A program made the translations under genes and the position numbers. Positions 1 through 7,225 of a stretch of DNA of 13,420 nucleotides are shown here, piece by piece. Source of the stretch: LMUY01 sp964242215 (lineage in GTDB: Bacteria; Pseudomonadota; Alphaproteobacteria; Acetobacterales; Acetobacteraceae). The stretch lies in assembly GCA_964242215.1 (NCBI GenBank), contig CAXTCJ010000143.1, forward strand, positions 1-13,420. The letters are read 5' to 3'. Numbering within the stretch: position 1 is the stretch's first letter; the number at the start of each line of letters is the position of its first letter. The notes under the pieces are model-generated. The model had not been told where the DNA came from. It ran no database searches and saw only the letters and a list, made by a program, of their open reading frames with translations.

Positions 1-857
1 TAGCTCGCCTCCTGGGACGCCAGGAACACGTAGATCGGTGCGATTTCCACGGGCTGGCCGGGGCGTCCCAGCGGCACCGAGCTGCCGAACTTCTCGATCG
101 AATCCTGCGGCTGGCCGCCCGAAGGCTGCAACGCCGTCCAGAACGGCCCCGGTGCCACGGCGTTCACCCGGATTCCCTTCTCGATCAGTTGCTTGGCTAG
201 AACCTTGGTAAAGGCGATGATTCCCGCTTTCGTCGTCGAATAGTCCAGCAGGATCTCCGGCGCCTTGTAGGCAACGACGGAGGCGGTGTTGATGATTGCC
301 GCACCTGGCGGCAGATGCGGCACCGCCGCCTTGGTGATCCAGAACAAAGCATACAGGTTAGTCTTCAGCGTGACGTCGAACTGCTCCGCGGTGATATCCG
401 CGATGCTCTCCTGGTTGGTCTGCTTGCCAGCGTTGTTCACCAGGATGTCGAGCCCACCCAGGCCTTTCACCGCCTGCGCGACCAGTGTTTCGCAAAACGC
501 CGGGTCGGTGATGTCGCCCGGCAGCAGCAGCGCCTTGCGGCCAGCCTGCTCGATCAGCCCGGCGATGATCCGCGCGTCCGCGGCCTCCTCAGGCAGGAAG
601 CTCATGGCCACGTCGGCGCCCTCCCGCGCGAAGGCCAAAGCCGCGGCGGCCCCCAACCCGGAATCCGCGCCCGTCACCAATGCCTTGCGGCCCGCGAGCC
701 GACCGTGACCCACGTAGCTGGTCTCGCCATGGTCGGGCTTCGGGTCCATCTCGGACGCCAACCCCGGCGCGCTCTGTGGCTGGCGTGGGAATGGCGGCTT
801 GGGATACTGGTTACGCGGATCCTGCATGCGCAGCCGCTCGTCCTTGGAATCGCTCAT
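1..857 (-). CDS. SDR family oxidoreductase, YghA-like (3' end outside window)
   Basis: This is an NAD(P)-dependent short-chain dehydrogenase/reductase, probably cytosolic; the substrate is unknown. The 285 visible residues begin at the ATG whose complement is 855-857, preceded by a GAGGA ribosome site (complement of 865-869). A Pro- and charge-rich N-terminal extension of about 50 residues precedes the Rossmann fold, as in the YghA/general-stress SDR branch. Visible motifs are the cofactor glycine motif TGADSGLG (62-69; relatives often have TGGDSGIG), NNAG (141-144), catalytic Ser193 in NTAS, Tyr206 and Lys210 in YSTTK, and the VNAVAPGP loop (231-238). The frame is open at base 1 and the last visible residues are SQEAS, so only a short C-terminal tail should be missing. 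It is divergent from the gene at 965. SDR membership is very sure; any specific reaction such as glucose dehydrogenase would be a guess. Confidence 0.93.
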   Translation of the reverse strand, partial: MSDSKDERLRMQDPRNQYPKPPFPRQPQSAPGLASEMDPKPDHGETSYVGHGRLAGRKALVTGADSGLGAAAALAFAREGADVAMSFLPEEAADARIIAGLIEQAGRKALLLPGDITDPAFCETLVAQAVKGLGGLDILVNNAGKQTNQESIADITAEQFDVTLKTNLYALFWITKAAVPHLPPGAAIINTASVVAYKAPEILLDYSTTKAGIIAFTKVLAKQLIEKGIRVNAVAPGPFWTALQPSGGQPQDSIEKFGSSVPLGRPGQPVEIAPIYVFLASQEAS

Positions 858-964
858 GTCGGTGTCCTCGGTTGACGGGGGCGAAGCGCTTGCGTCGCGT
901 AAAGGTTGCCCGGCGACCGGATCCGTGAGCTTTACCCGACCTACCGACGCACGCGGAGGACTTC
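858..964. promoter_or_regulatory. Divergent intergenic region with both ribosome binding sites
   Basis: These 107 bases separate the leftward SDR gene from the rightward small gene, so they must hold both promoters unless one is longer-range. The rightward ribosome site GGAGGA (955-960) sits 4 bases before the ATG at 965, and the leftward GAGGA is the complement of 865-869. A 6-base inverted pair, GTAAAG (899-904) and CTTTAC (930-935), lies near the middle with a 25-base spacer. It could be an operator or chance. I see no convincing -35/-10 pair and no GGAAC-type general-stress promoter on either strand. Confidence 0.5.
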
Positions 965-1405
965 ATGGCTCGTCTCTCGATCGGTGACCGTGTGTCGGAT
1001 CTAGCCGGCACGCACGGGGGCACGCTTGTCGATATCGACGGCAAAACTGGCTATGTGATGCAAACCAACGGCGTCGAGATCGAATTCGCGCTCGATCGGC
1101 TGAAACCGTATCAGGAACCGGAGGCGGAAATCTCCCGAACGCTGTCGGGCCCGCTTCGCGACCGGACGCTCAGCCCGGCGCATCGGGCGCTGCTCGAGTC
1201 GGTGCCGGCGCAAATCCGCGATGCGGTGGCGCAGAGTTACGATACGGGGGCAGACCCCGGCGCGCGCCCGGCGTTCGCGGAGCTACCGGACGACAAGAAG
1301 CTCGAGACGATCCGGATCTATCTGCCGTCGCTGCCCCAACGCCTGCTGACGCCGCACGTGAAGCTGATGGTGGCTTTCCGCGATCTTGCGAAGAAGAATC
1401 GGTAG
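965..1405 (+). CDS. Hypothetical protein, 146 aa, possible N-terminal SH3-like barrel
   Basis: I do not recognise the family. The ATG follows a near-ideal GGAGGA site, so expression is likely. The first roughly 50 residues alternate short hydrophobic strands and glycine turns (GDRVSDLAGTHGG, TGYVMQTNGVEIEF), as expected for a small SH3/KOW-like beta-barrel. The remainder (about 55-146) looks helical and ends in a basic tail (AKKNR). There is no signal peptide, membrane segment or cysteine. It is divergent from the SDR gene and convergent with katG, separated from katG by a hairpin. Its position between an SDR and a catalase-peroxidase suggests a stress-related role, but that is context only. 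Its real-gene status rests on the ribosome site, the sensible protein composition and the absence of a better frame here. Confidence 0.75.
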   Translation: MARLSIGDRVSDLAGTHGGTLVDIDGKTGYVMQTNGVEIEFALDRLKPYQEPEAEISRTLSGPLRDRTLSPAHRALLESVPAQIRDAVAQSYDTGADPGARPAFAELPDDKKLETIRIYLPSLPQRLLTPHVKLMVAFRDLAKKNR

Positions 1406-1490
1406 CTCCGAACGGGGGTACTTCGGAAACGGTGGGGGCGCACTTGGGCGCAGACGGTGCCCAGCGGCCCCTCCGTCGGCTTCGCCGCCA

Positions 1491-1515
1491 CCTCCCCCTT
1501 GTAGGAAGGGGGAGG
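1491..1515. terminator. Perfect 10-bp hairpin between convergent genes (likely bidirectional terminator or repeat element)
   Basis: The arm CCTCCCCCTT (1491-1500) and its exact reverse complement AAGGGGGAGG (1506-1515) flank a 5-base loop, GTAGG. It lies between the stop of the 146-residue gene (1405) and the stop of katG (1532), where a bidirectional terminator is expected. The preceding bases (CTCCGTCGGCTTCGCCGCCA, 1471-1490) resemble the lead-in of dispersed intergenic repeats seen in many alphaproteobacteria, so it may be a repeat that also terminates. No strong U-tract follows on the plus strand. The other bases of 1406-1531 hold no gene that I can see. Confidence 0.6.
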
Positions 1516-1531
1516 ATTACGACGCGGTCGG

Positions 1532-3730
1532 TTAGGCTAGGTCGAACCGGTCTAGGTTCATCACTTTGGTCCACACCGCGACGAAGTCGGTCACGAATGC
1601 TTCCTGCGAGTCGCTGCAGCCGAACACTTCCGAGACGGCACGGAGCAGCGAATTCGACCCGAAGATCAGGTCGACGCGGCTGCCGGTCCACTTCAACTCA
1701 CCGGTCCGGCGGTCGCGTCCCTCGAACCGGTCGTCGGTCTCGGACACGGCCTTCCACGTCGTCCCCATGTCGAGCAGGTTGACGAAGAAGTCGTTGGTCA
1801 GCGTCCCCGGCCGCTTGGTGAACACGCCGACATCGCTGCCACCGAAGTTGGCACCCAAGACCCGCATGCCGCCGACCAGCACCGTCATCTCGGGCCCGGT
1901 CAGCGTCAGCAGATGCGCCCGGTCCACCAGGTGGACCTCCTCCTGCTTGCCACGCCCGTCGCCGAGATAGTTGCGGAAGCCGTCAACCTTCGGCTCCAGC
2001 ACGGCGAACGAGTGCACGTCGGTCTGCTCCTGCGACGCGTCGGTGCGACCCGGCGTGAACGGCACCTCCACGGCGTGCCCGCCATCCTTGGCCGCCTTTT
2101 CGACGGCCGCACAGCCGCCGAGCACGATCAAGTCGGCCATCGAGACCTTCTTGCCGCCAGCGTTGAACTCGGCCTGGATGCCCTCCAGCGTCGACAGCAC
2201 CTTTGCCAGCTCGGCCGGCTCGTTCGCCGCCCAGTCCTTCTGCGGCGCCAGGCGAATGCGCGCGCCATTGGCACCGCCCCGCTTGTCGGTGCCGCGGAAC
2301 GACGACGCCGACTTCCAGGCGGTCGACACCAGCTGCGAGACGGTCAGCCCCGACGCCAGGACCTTGGCCTTGAGCGCCGCGATGTCCTGCTCGCCGATCA
2401 GCGGGTGGTCCACCGCGGGCACCGGGTCCTGCCACAGCAGCTCCTCGGTGGGCACCTCTGGGCCGAGATAGCGCGCCACCGGCCCCATGTCGCGGTGGGT
2501 CAGCTTGAACCAGGCCCGCGCGAAGGCGTCCGCGAACACGTTCAGGTCGGCGTGGAAACGCTTGGAGACCTCGAGGTAGGCCGGGTCCATGATCATCGCC
2601 ATGTCCGACGTGAACATCATCGGCGGGTGGCGCTTGGTTGCGTCATGCGCGTCGGGTGTCTGGTCCGCCGCCGCATTGTTCTTCGGCTTCCACTGGAAGG
2701 CGCCGCCGGGGCCCTTCTCCAGCTCCCACTCGAAGTTGAACAGGTTGTCGAAATACCCGTTGTCCCACTTGGTCGGTTCGGGGGTCCAGGCACCCTCGAG
2801 CCCGCTCGAGATCGTGTCCGCCCCCTTGCCGGTGCCGAAGCTGTTCTTCCAGCCCAGGCCCATCTGCTCGATGCCAGCGGCCTCGGGCTCCGGACCGACG
2901 TAGTCACCGGCGCTGGCCGCACCATGCGCCTTGCCGAACGTGTGGCCGCCGGCGATCAGGGCGACCGTTTCCTCGTCGTTCATGGCCATGCGCGCGAACG
3001 TCTCGCGGATATCGCGGGCGGAGGCGAGCGGGTCGGGCTTGCCGTCCGGGCCTTCCGGATTGACGTAGATCAGCCCCATCTGCACCGCGCCGAGGTGGTC
3101 GGCGAGCTCACGGTCGCCGCTGTAGCGCTTGTCGCCACCGAGCCAGGTGTCCTCGGGACCCCAGTTGATATCCTCCTCGGGCTCCCAAACGTCGGCACGA
3201 CCGCCGCCGAACCCGAACGTCTTGAGCCCCATCGACTCCAGCGCGCAGTTGCCGGTGAGCACCATCAGGTCGGCCCAGGACAGCTTGCGGCCGTACTTCT
3301 GCTTGATCGGCCACAGCAGCAGCCGCGCCTTGTCCAGGTTCGCGTTGTCCGGCCACGAGTTCAGCGGCGCGAAACGCTGCGTGCCCGAGCCTGCGCCGCC
3401 GCGGCCATCGCCAATGCGGTAGGTGCCCGCGCTGTGCCACGCCATCCGGATGAACAGCGGCCCGTAATGCCCGAAATCGGCCGGCCACCACTCCTGCGAC
3501 GTCGTCATCAGGGCGAAAATGTCCTGCTTCACCGCCGCCAGATCGAGCGTCTTGAACTCCTCGGCGTAGTTGAACGTCACCTTCAACGGGTTGGCGTCGA
3601 CCGAGTGCTGGTGCAGGAGCTTGAGGTTCAGCTGGTTCGGCCACCAATCCTGGTTAGACCGCGGCCAAGCCGTTGAATTACTAGGAGCCACGCCCTTCAT
3701 GGGGCATTGGCCGACGTTATCACCGTCCAT
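1532..3730 (-). CDS. katG: Catalase-peroxidase KatG
   Basis: KatG is a bifunctional haem enzyme that disproportionates H2O2 and also works as a peroxidase, in the cytosol. I chose the start at 3730 (732 residues) over an in-frame ATG at 3781 because GGAGAG (complement of 3735-3740) lies just upstream and 732 is a normal KatG length. The N-terminal haem domain has the distal triad Arg95, Trp98 and His99 (RMAWHSAGTYR) and proximal His263 (GGHTFGKAHG). Tyr222 (GLIYVNPEGP) and Met248 (RMAMND) complete the Met-Tyr-Trp cross-link with Trp98 that gives the family its catalase activity. The HRDMGP motif, thought to carry the mobile arginine, is present. The C-terminal half is the second, haem-less peroxidase-like domain and ends in RFDLA. 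The gene is intact. It is on the same strand as, and 135 bases downstream of, a binding-protein gene, and is probably transcribed from its own promoter. Confidence 0.98.
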   Translation of the reverse strand: MDGDNVGQCPMKGVAPSNSTAWPRSNQDWWPNQLNLKLLHQHSVDANPLKVTFNYAEEFKTLDLAAVKQDIFALMTTSQEWWPADFGHYGPLFIRMAWHSAGTYRIGDGRGGAGSGTQRFAPLNSWPDNANLDKARLLLWPIKQKYGRKLSWADLMVLTGNCALESMGLKTFGFGGGRADVWEPEEDINWGPEDTWLGGDKRYSGDRELADHLGAVQMGLIYVNPEGPDGKPDPLASARDIRETFARMAMNDEETVALIAGGHTFGKAHGAASAGDYVGPEPEAAGIEQMGLGWKNSFGTGKGADTISSGLEGAWTPEPTKWDNGYFDNLFNFEWELEKGPGGAFQWKPKNNAAADQTPDAHDATKRHPPMMFTSDMAMIMDPAYLEVSKRFHADLNVFADAFARAWFKLTHRDMGPVARYLGPEVPTEELLWQDPVPAVDHPLIGEQDIAALKAKVLASGLTVSQLVSTAWKSASSFRGTDKRGGANGARIRLAPQKDWAANEPAELAKVLSTLEGIQAEFNAGGKKVSMADLIVLGGCAAVEKAAKDGGHAVEVPFTPGRTDASQEQTDVHSFAVLEPKVDGFRNYLGDGRGKQEEVHLVDRAHLLTLTGPEMTVLVGGMRVLGANFGGSDVGVFTKRPGTLTNDFFVNLLDMGTTWKAVSETDDRFEGRDRRTGELKWTGSRVDLIFGSNSLLRAVSEVFGCSDSQEAFVTDFVAVWTKVMNLDRFDLA

Positions 3731-3865
3731 TTGTCTCTCCGCTGTTAGCGCGCCGATCGACGCGGTCCGCGCCCCGGTCACCCGGGTGGCACGGCATAGA
3801 TGTAGCGGATTTGTGCCAAGAAAAGGAAGCCGAGTGCGGCAATGCGCTCCCTGTTGCCCTCGCCG
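3731..3865 (-). promoter_or_regulatory. katG upstream region with a 10-bp palindrome
   Basis: These 135 bases separate the stop of the binding-protein gene from katG. The clear element is the ribosome site GGAGAG (complement of 3735-3740). A perfect palindrome, CACCCGGGTG, lies at 3779-3788, at a distance where an operator could sit. On the minus strand TTGGCA (complement of 3814-3819) and TATGCC (complement of 3793-3798) resemble -35/-10 boxes, but the 15-base spacer is short, so the promoter call is weak. I see no convincing OxyR or Fur site by eye. Confidence 0.35.
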
Positions 3866-5440
3866 CTAGGCCGGACGGACGTTCCAGGGATACGGCGCCA
3901 CGCCCTGCAGCACGCCGGTGATGCTGCTGCGATACGCCGTCTTGCTGAAGTTGATGCCCAGCGGAACCGTCGCGACCTCGCTCATGGCCAAACGGGAGAT
4001 TTCCGACGCGATGCGCTTCTGCGACGCCACGTCGGGCGCGGCGAGCCAGTCCTGCGTCAACGCCTCGGCCTTGTCGCTGGACCACCAGCCGAACCACCCG
4101 GCGCGACCCTGCCCGCGCACCAGCACCGAGGTGGCCGGCGAGGCATAGCCGCCCGACGAGCCGTAGGTGTGGAACGCGCTCCAGCCGCCCTTCTCCACCG
4201 GCTCCATGCTGGCCCGGCGTTGCACCACCGTGCCCCAATCCATCGATTGCAGGTCCACGTTGAAGCCGATCTTCTTCAACAGGTCGGCCGTCACCAGGCA
4301 GAGCGGCATGATCGCCGGGAAGTCACTCGGGCTCAGCACCACCACGCGTTCCCCGGCATAGGCGGTCGCCTTCAGCGCGGCCTGGGCCGCTTTCAGATCA
4401 CCCTTCATCAGGGTGCCGTCATCGTCCGTCTCATACGCGGTGCCGCAGGGGAACTCGCTGCGGCAGGTGCGCCACAGCGACTGGTCGTCGCCGAACGTCG
4501 CGCGCATGTAATCCTCCTGGTTGACGCCCAGCAGGACGGCACGGCGGATTGCGACGTCGTTGAACGGCGGCTGCAGGCAATTCATCCGCATCAGCGACTC
4601 GTTGCCCTGCGGGTTGGCGATCATCAGCCGGATCGCATGGTCGGCCGCCAGCGAGGGCAGCAGGTCGGTCAGCGGCTGCTCCCACCAGTCGATCTCGCCG
4701 TTGTGCAGGGCGGCGCCGGCGGTCGCCGGGTCGGGGATGATCTGCCACTCGACGCGGTCGAAATACGCGACCTTCCCGCCCGTCGCCCAATCCGGTGGCT
4801 CGCTGCGGGGCACGTAGCCGGCGAACTTGGCATAGGCGACATGGCTGCCGGAGTTGTATTCGTCCGGCAGGAAGCGGTACGGGCCGGAGCCAACCATCTC
4901 CGTCACCTGCGTCGTCGCCTCCGTCTTGGCCAGGCGCTCGGGCATGATCACCGCCTGGGACGCATCCGGCTTGCCCAGTCCGGTCGCCAGCAGCGGAAAC
5001 GGCCGGCTGAGTTTCAACTCGATCGTGCGGTCATCGGGGGTGCCCCAGGTATCCACCACCTTGGCGATGAGCTGGCCGAACGGGTCGCGCTTGCTCCATC
5101 GCTGAATGCTGGCCACACAGTCGACAGCGCGCACCGGGGTGTTGTCGTGAAACTTCAGGCCCTCGCGCAGCCGGATGCGCCAGGTGCGACCGTCGGGCGA
5201 GATCTCGTGCCCCTCCGCCATCTGAGGGCGCGGTTGCCCGTCCATCGGGCAGGCATACAGCGTGTCGAACACGTAGTTGCCGTGGTTGGCGGTGACGATC
5301 GCCGTGGTGAACACCGGGTCCAATGCCGTGAGGTTCGCCTGCGGCACGAACCGCAGCGTGGTCGCCTTCGCCGGTTGCGCGATCGCGGGCGCAGCCAGCA
5401 GCGAAGCGGCTGCCGTCTGTAGCAGGGTGCGGCGATGCAT
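3866..5440 (-). CDS. ABC transporter substrate-binding protein, family 5 (peptide/nickel/opine type)
   Basis: This is a periplasmic solute-binding protein of the SBP_bac_5 (DppA/OppA-like) class, 524 residues, the usual size. I chose the ATG at 5440 because CGGAGA lies just upstream and because it exposes a clean signal: MHRRTLLQTAAASLLAAPA, with a twin-arginine motif, then probable cleavage after AIA (about residue 21). The longer in-frame extension to 5611 would hide this signal. Family features include DPVFTTAIVTANHGNYVFDT (41-60), WRIRLREGLKFHDNTPV (87-103), a SGPYRF segment, and the FNDVAIRRAVLLGVNQEDY stretch. The protein ends in PYPWNVRPA. No dppB/C/D/F-like permease or ATPase is in the window, so its partners lie elsewhere or it is an orphan. 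It is divergent from livG. Family is sure; the ligand (peptide, opine, amine or other) cannot be read from the sequence. Confidence 0.93.
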   Translation of the reverse strand: MHRRTLLQTAAASLLAAPAIAQPAKATTLRFVPQANLTALDPVFTTAIVTANHGNYVFDTLYACPMDGQPRPQMAEGHEISPDGRTWRIRLREGLKFHDNTPVRAVDCVASIQRWSKRDPFGQLIAKVVDTWGTPDDRTIELKLSRPFPLLATGLGKPDASQAVIMPERLAKTEATTQVTEMVGSGPYRFLPDEYNSGSHVAYAKFAGYVPRSEPPDWATGGKVAYFDRVEWQIIPDPATAGAALHNGEIDWWEQPLTDLLPSLAADHAIRLMIANPQGNESLMRMNCLQPPFNDVAIRRAVLLGVNQEDYMRATFGDDQSLWRTCRSEFPCGTAYETDDDGTLMKGDLKAAQAALKATAYAGERVVVLSPSDFPAIMPLCLVTADLLKKIGFNVDLQSMDWGTVVQRRASMEPVEKGGWSAFHTYGSSGGYASPATSVLVRGQGRAGWFGWWSSDKAEALTQDWLAAPDVASQKRIASEISRLAMSEVATVPLGINFSKTAYRSSITGVLQGVAPYPWNVRPA

Positions 5441-5582
5441 GCGTCGTCTCCGGGGCGTTTCGTTGCGCTTATTCAGCCGAAAACGCCACCGCCTGTCCAT
5501 GCCGCGCCGGCTTAGGCCGCACCTTCTCGGCTTGGCATGGATGCTGCTTATCAGCCATAGCGGATTGAACGGCGGGGGTGAC
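5441..5582. promoter_or_regulatory. Divergent promoter region, binding protein / livG operon
   Basis: These 142 bases lie between the leftward family-5 binding protein and the rightward livG. For livG, TTGGCA (5532-5537) and CATAGC (5556-5561), 18 bases apart, could be a weak promoter, and GGGGGTG (5574-5580) is the likely ribosome site before the ATG at 5583. For the leftward gene, CGGAGA (complement of about 5448-5453) is the ribosome site; no clear boxes are visible. The shared region would allow coordinated control of the two uptake genes, which is an inference. Confidence 0.35.
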
Positions 5583-6353
5583 ATGGCTTTGCTGCAGATC
5601 CGCGACGTCACCCGCCAATTCTACGGGGTGCACGCGCTGAACGGCGTGGATTTGGACGTCGCACCCGGGGTCATCACCGGGCTGATCGGGCCGAATGGCG
5701 CCGGCAAGACGACCCTGTTCAATTGCATCTCGGGCGTGGTCCCGCCCAACACCGGCCGCATCGTGTTCGACGGCCAGGATATCGCCGGCTGGCGGGCGGA
5801 CCGCATCACCCGCGCCGGCCTGGTCCGCACGTTCCAGATCGCCCGCGGCTGCCCGCGGTTGACGGTGCGGGAGAACCTGCTGCTGTACGGTGCCGCCCAA
5901 CCCGGCGAAGGCGTCTTCACCGCCCTGCTGCGCACGAAATCGATGCTGGCGCGCGAGGCGGTGCTGCAAGACCGGGCGGAGGCGATCGCCAAACGCCTGC
6001 GCCTGTTCGCCGTAATCGACAACCCGGCGGCAGCCCTATCCGGTGGACAGAAAAAGCTGCTTGAGATCGGCCGCGCGCTGATGACCCAGCCAAAACTGAT
6101 CCTGTTGGACGAACCGCTAGCCGGCGTGAATCCCACCCTGTGCCGCGAGATCGGCGAACGCCTGCAGGAGATCGTGGCCGAGGGCATCACCCTGCTGCTG
6201 ATCGAGCACCAAATGGATATGATCGCCCGGCTCTGCGACCACGTCATCGTCATGGCGGAGGGGCGCCGGCTGACCGAGGGCAGCTTCGCCGAAGTGGCTG
6301 CCGATGGCGCTGTGCAGGACGCCTATATGGGGGGCAAGCGTTGGGCCTCCTGA
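5583..6353 (+). CDS. livG: Branched-chain-amino-acid-type ABC transporter ATPase LivG
   Basis: This is one of the two cytoplasmic ATPases that power a HAAT-family importer, together with LivF on the LivH/LivM permease pair. It has 256 residues, normal for LivG. Walker A GPNGAGKTT is at 36-44, the Q-loop region near TFQIARG (83-89), signature LSGGQ at 152-156, Walker B LILLDE at 172-177, and the H-loop His209 in LLIEHQ. An insert with TALLRTKSMLAREAV (113-127) after the Q-loop is typical of LivG as opposed to LivF. I start it at the ATG at 5583, preceded by GGGGGTG; an upstream in-frame extension to 5277 overlaps the divergent gene and lacks family similarity. It is the first gene of the unit and overlaps livF by 13 bases. 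The transported ligand need not be a branched-chain amino acid; this family also imports amides, urea and aromatic or other small organic compounds. Confidence 0.95.
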   Translation: MALLQIRDVTRQFYGVHALNGVDLDVAPGVITGLIGPNGAGKTTLFNCISGVVPPNTGRIVFDGQDIAGWRADRITRAGLVRTFQIARGCPRLTVRENLLLYGAAQPGEGVFTALLRTKSMLAREAVLQDRAEAIAKRLRLFAVIDNPAAALSGGQKKLLEIGRALMTQPKLILLDEPLAGVNPTLCREIGERLQEIVAEGITLLLIEHQMDMIARLCDHVIVMAEGRRLTEGSFAEVAADGAVQDAYMGGKRWAS

Positions 6354-7048
6354 CCGTCGCGGGCATCGTCGCCGGCTACACGTCGGCCGACCACATCCTC
6401 AAGGGCTTGGATTTCACCGTCGAACCCGGCGAGATCGTCTGCATCATCGGCCCCAACGGCGCCGGAAAATCCACCCTGCTGAAGACGGTGGCCGGGCTGC
6501 TGGTGCCGTCCGAGGGCTCGATCACGCTGCAGGGACGCGCGGTGGCCGGCTTACCCCCGCCGGAACTGGCACGGCGCGGCATCGCCTATGTCCCGCAGGA
6601 GAACAACGTGTTCCCCACCATGACCGTGCGCGAGAACCTGGAGATGGGCGGCTATGTCGACCCAAAGAACGTGCCGCGCCGGATGGAGGAGGCGATGCAG
6701 CGTTTCCCCGTGCTCGGCCGCAAGCGCCGCCAAGCGGCACGCACGCTGTCGGGCGGCGAGCGGCAATTGCTGGCGATGGGCATGGCGCTGATGGTCGCCC
6801 CCGTGCTGCTGCTGCTGGACGAGCCCTCCGCCGGGCTGTCGCCGAAAGCCGCGGAGGAACTGTTCGCGCAGATCCGCTCGATCAACCAGGGCGGCCTAGC
6901 GGTGGCGCTGGTGGAGCAGAATGCGAACGAGGCGCTGGCGATCGCCGACCGCGCCTACGTCCTGGTGGACGGGCGCAACGGGGCAACCGGCGTCGCGAGC
7001 ACGCTCGCTGCGGACCCTGACATCCGGCGGATTTTTCTCGGTGGATAG
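6341..7048 (+). CDS. livF: Branched-chain-amino-acid-type ABC transporter ATPase LivF
   Basis: This is the second ATPase of the importer, 235 residues, the normal LivF length. The best start is TTG at 6341 inside the end of livG, because family proteins begin just before the LTVAGIVAGY strand and GGGGGG lies a few bases upstream; no ATG fits. Walker A GPNGAGKST is at 37-45, the Q-loop in YVPQENNVFP (83-92), signature LSGGE at 136-140, and Walker B LLLLDE at 156-161. The switch position is Gln193 in LVEQN instead of His, which is the normal state in LivF proteins and not a defect. It ends in DIRRIFLGG. The 13-base overlap with livG suggests translational coupling. A 177-base gap with a palindromic repeat separates it from livK. 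Confidence 0.93.
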   Translation: MGLLTVAGIVAGYTSADHILKGLDFTVEPGEIVCIIGPNGAGKSTLLKTVAGLLVPSEGSITLQGRAVAGLPPPELARRGIAYVPQENNVFPTMTVRENLEMGGYVDPKNVPRRMEEAMQRFPVLGRKRRQAARTLSGGERQLLAMGMALMVAPVLLLLDEPSAGLSPKAAEELFAQIRSINQGGLAVALVEQNANEALAIADRAYVLVDGRNGATGVASTLAADPDIRRIFLGG

Positions 7049-7062
7049 ATCGCTCCCATCAC

Positions 7063-7200
7063 CGTCATGCCAGGCCTTGAGCCTGGTATCCACGGGGTCC
7101 CGTCCGCACTGGCCGACCCAAGGGGCGACGCGGGTGCCGAAACTACGCCGACGTCATCAGCCCGACCCCGTGGATACCAGGGTCAAGCCCTGGCACGACG
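7063..7200. repeat. Nested palindromic intergenic repeat, copy 1
   Basis: The outer arms 7063-7099 and 7164-7200 are inverted copies of each other, 34 of 37 bases matching by my count. Each arm also folds on itself: CCAGGC/GCCTGG around a 5-base loop on the left, and CCAGGG/CCCTGG around a 5-base loop on the right. The central part (7100-7163) includes GACGTCATCAGCCC (7150-7163), which also occurs in copy 2 (9381-9394). The element sits between livF and livK. Its left arm reads MPGLEPGIHGVP when translated, the recognisable spurious peptide of a very common alphaproteobacterial repeat class. It could form a cruciform, act as an mRNA stabiliser or attenuator inside the operon, or be a passive mobile-derived repeat. 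Confidence 0.9.
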
Positions 7201-7210
7201 AGACACACCT

Positions 7211-7216
7211 AGGAGG
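7211..7216 (+). promoter_or_regulatory. Ribosome binding site that fixes the livK start
   Basis: AGGAGG at 7211-7216, followed by a 9-base spacer, precedes the ATG at 7226. It decides against the longer in-frame start at 7067, which lies inside the palindromic repeat and would bury the signal peptide. Confidence 0.85.
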
Positions 7217-7225
7217 AGCCTATTC

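Noticed and set aside
1913..3676. 587-codon open frame on the plus strand opposite katG
   Set aside because: It is wholly antisense to an intact katG, Arg/His/Val-rich with no family motif, and is the usual high-G+C shadow frame.
3731..3781. Longer KatG start at 3781
   Set aside because: The added 17 residues are not KatG-like, and the ribosome site GGAGAG sits correctly before the start at 3730.
3804..3819. Sigma-54-like TGGCAC...GC on the minus strand before katG
   Set aside because: The GC doublet is one base too close to the GG doublet, and the TT of the -12 element is missing.
3842..5422. 526-codon open frame on the plus strand opposite the family-5 binding protein
   Set aside because: Same reasoning: antisense to a gene with a clear signal peptide and family motifs, and its translation is low-complexity Arg/His/Gly.
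5277..5582. N-terminal extension of LivG to 5277
   Set aside because: It overlaps the divergent binding-protein gene, has no similarity to LivG N-termini, and the ATG at 5583 gives the standard protein.
6535..7048. Gln instead of His at the LivF switch position as a possible defect
   Set aside because: LVEQN is the normal form in LivF-type ATPases, and all other motifs are intact.
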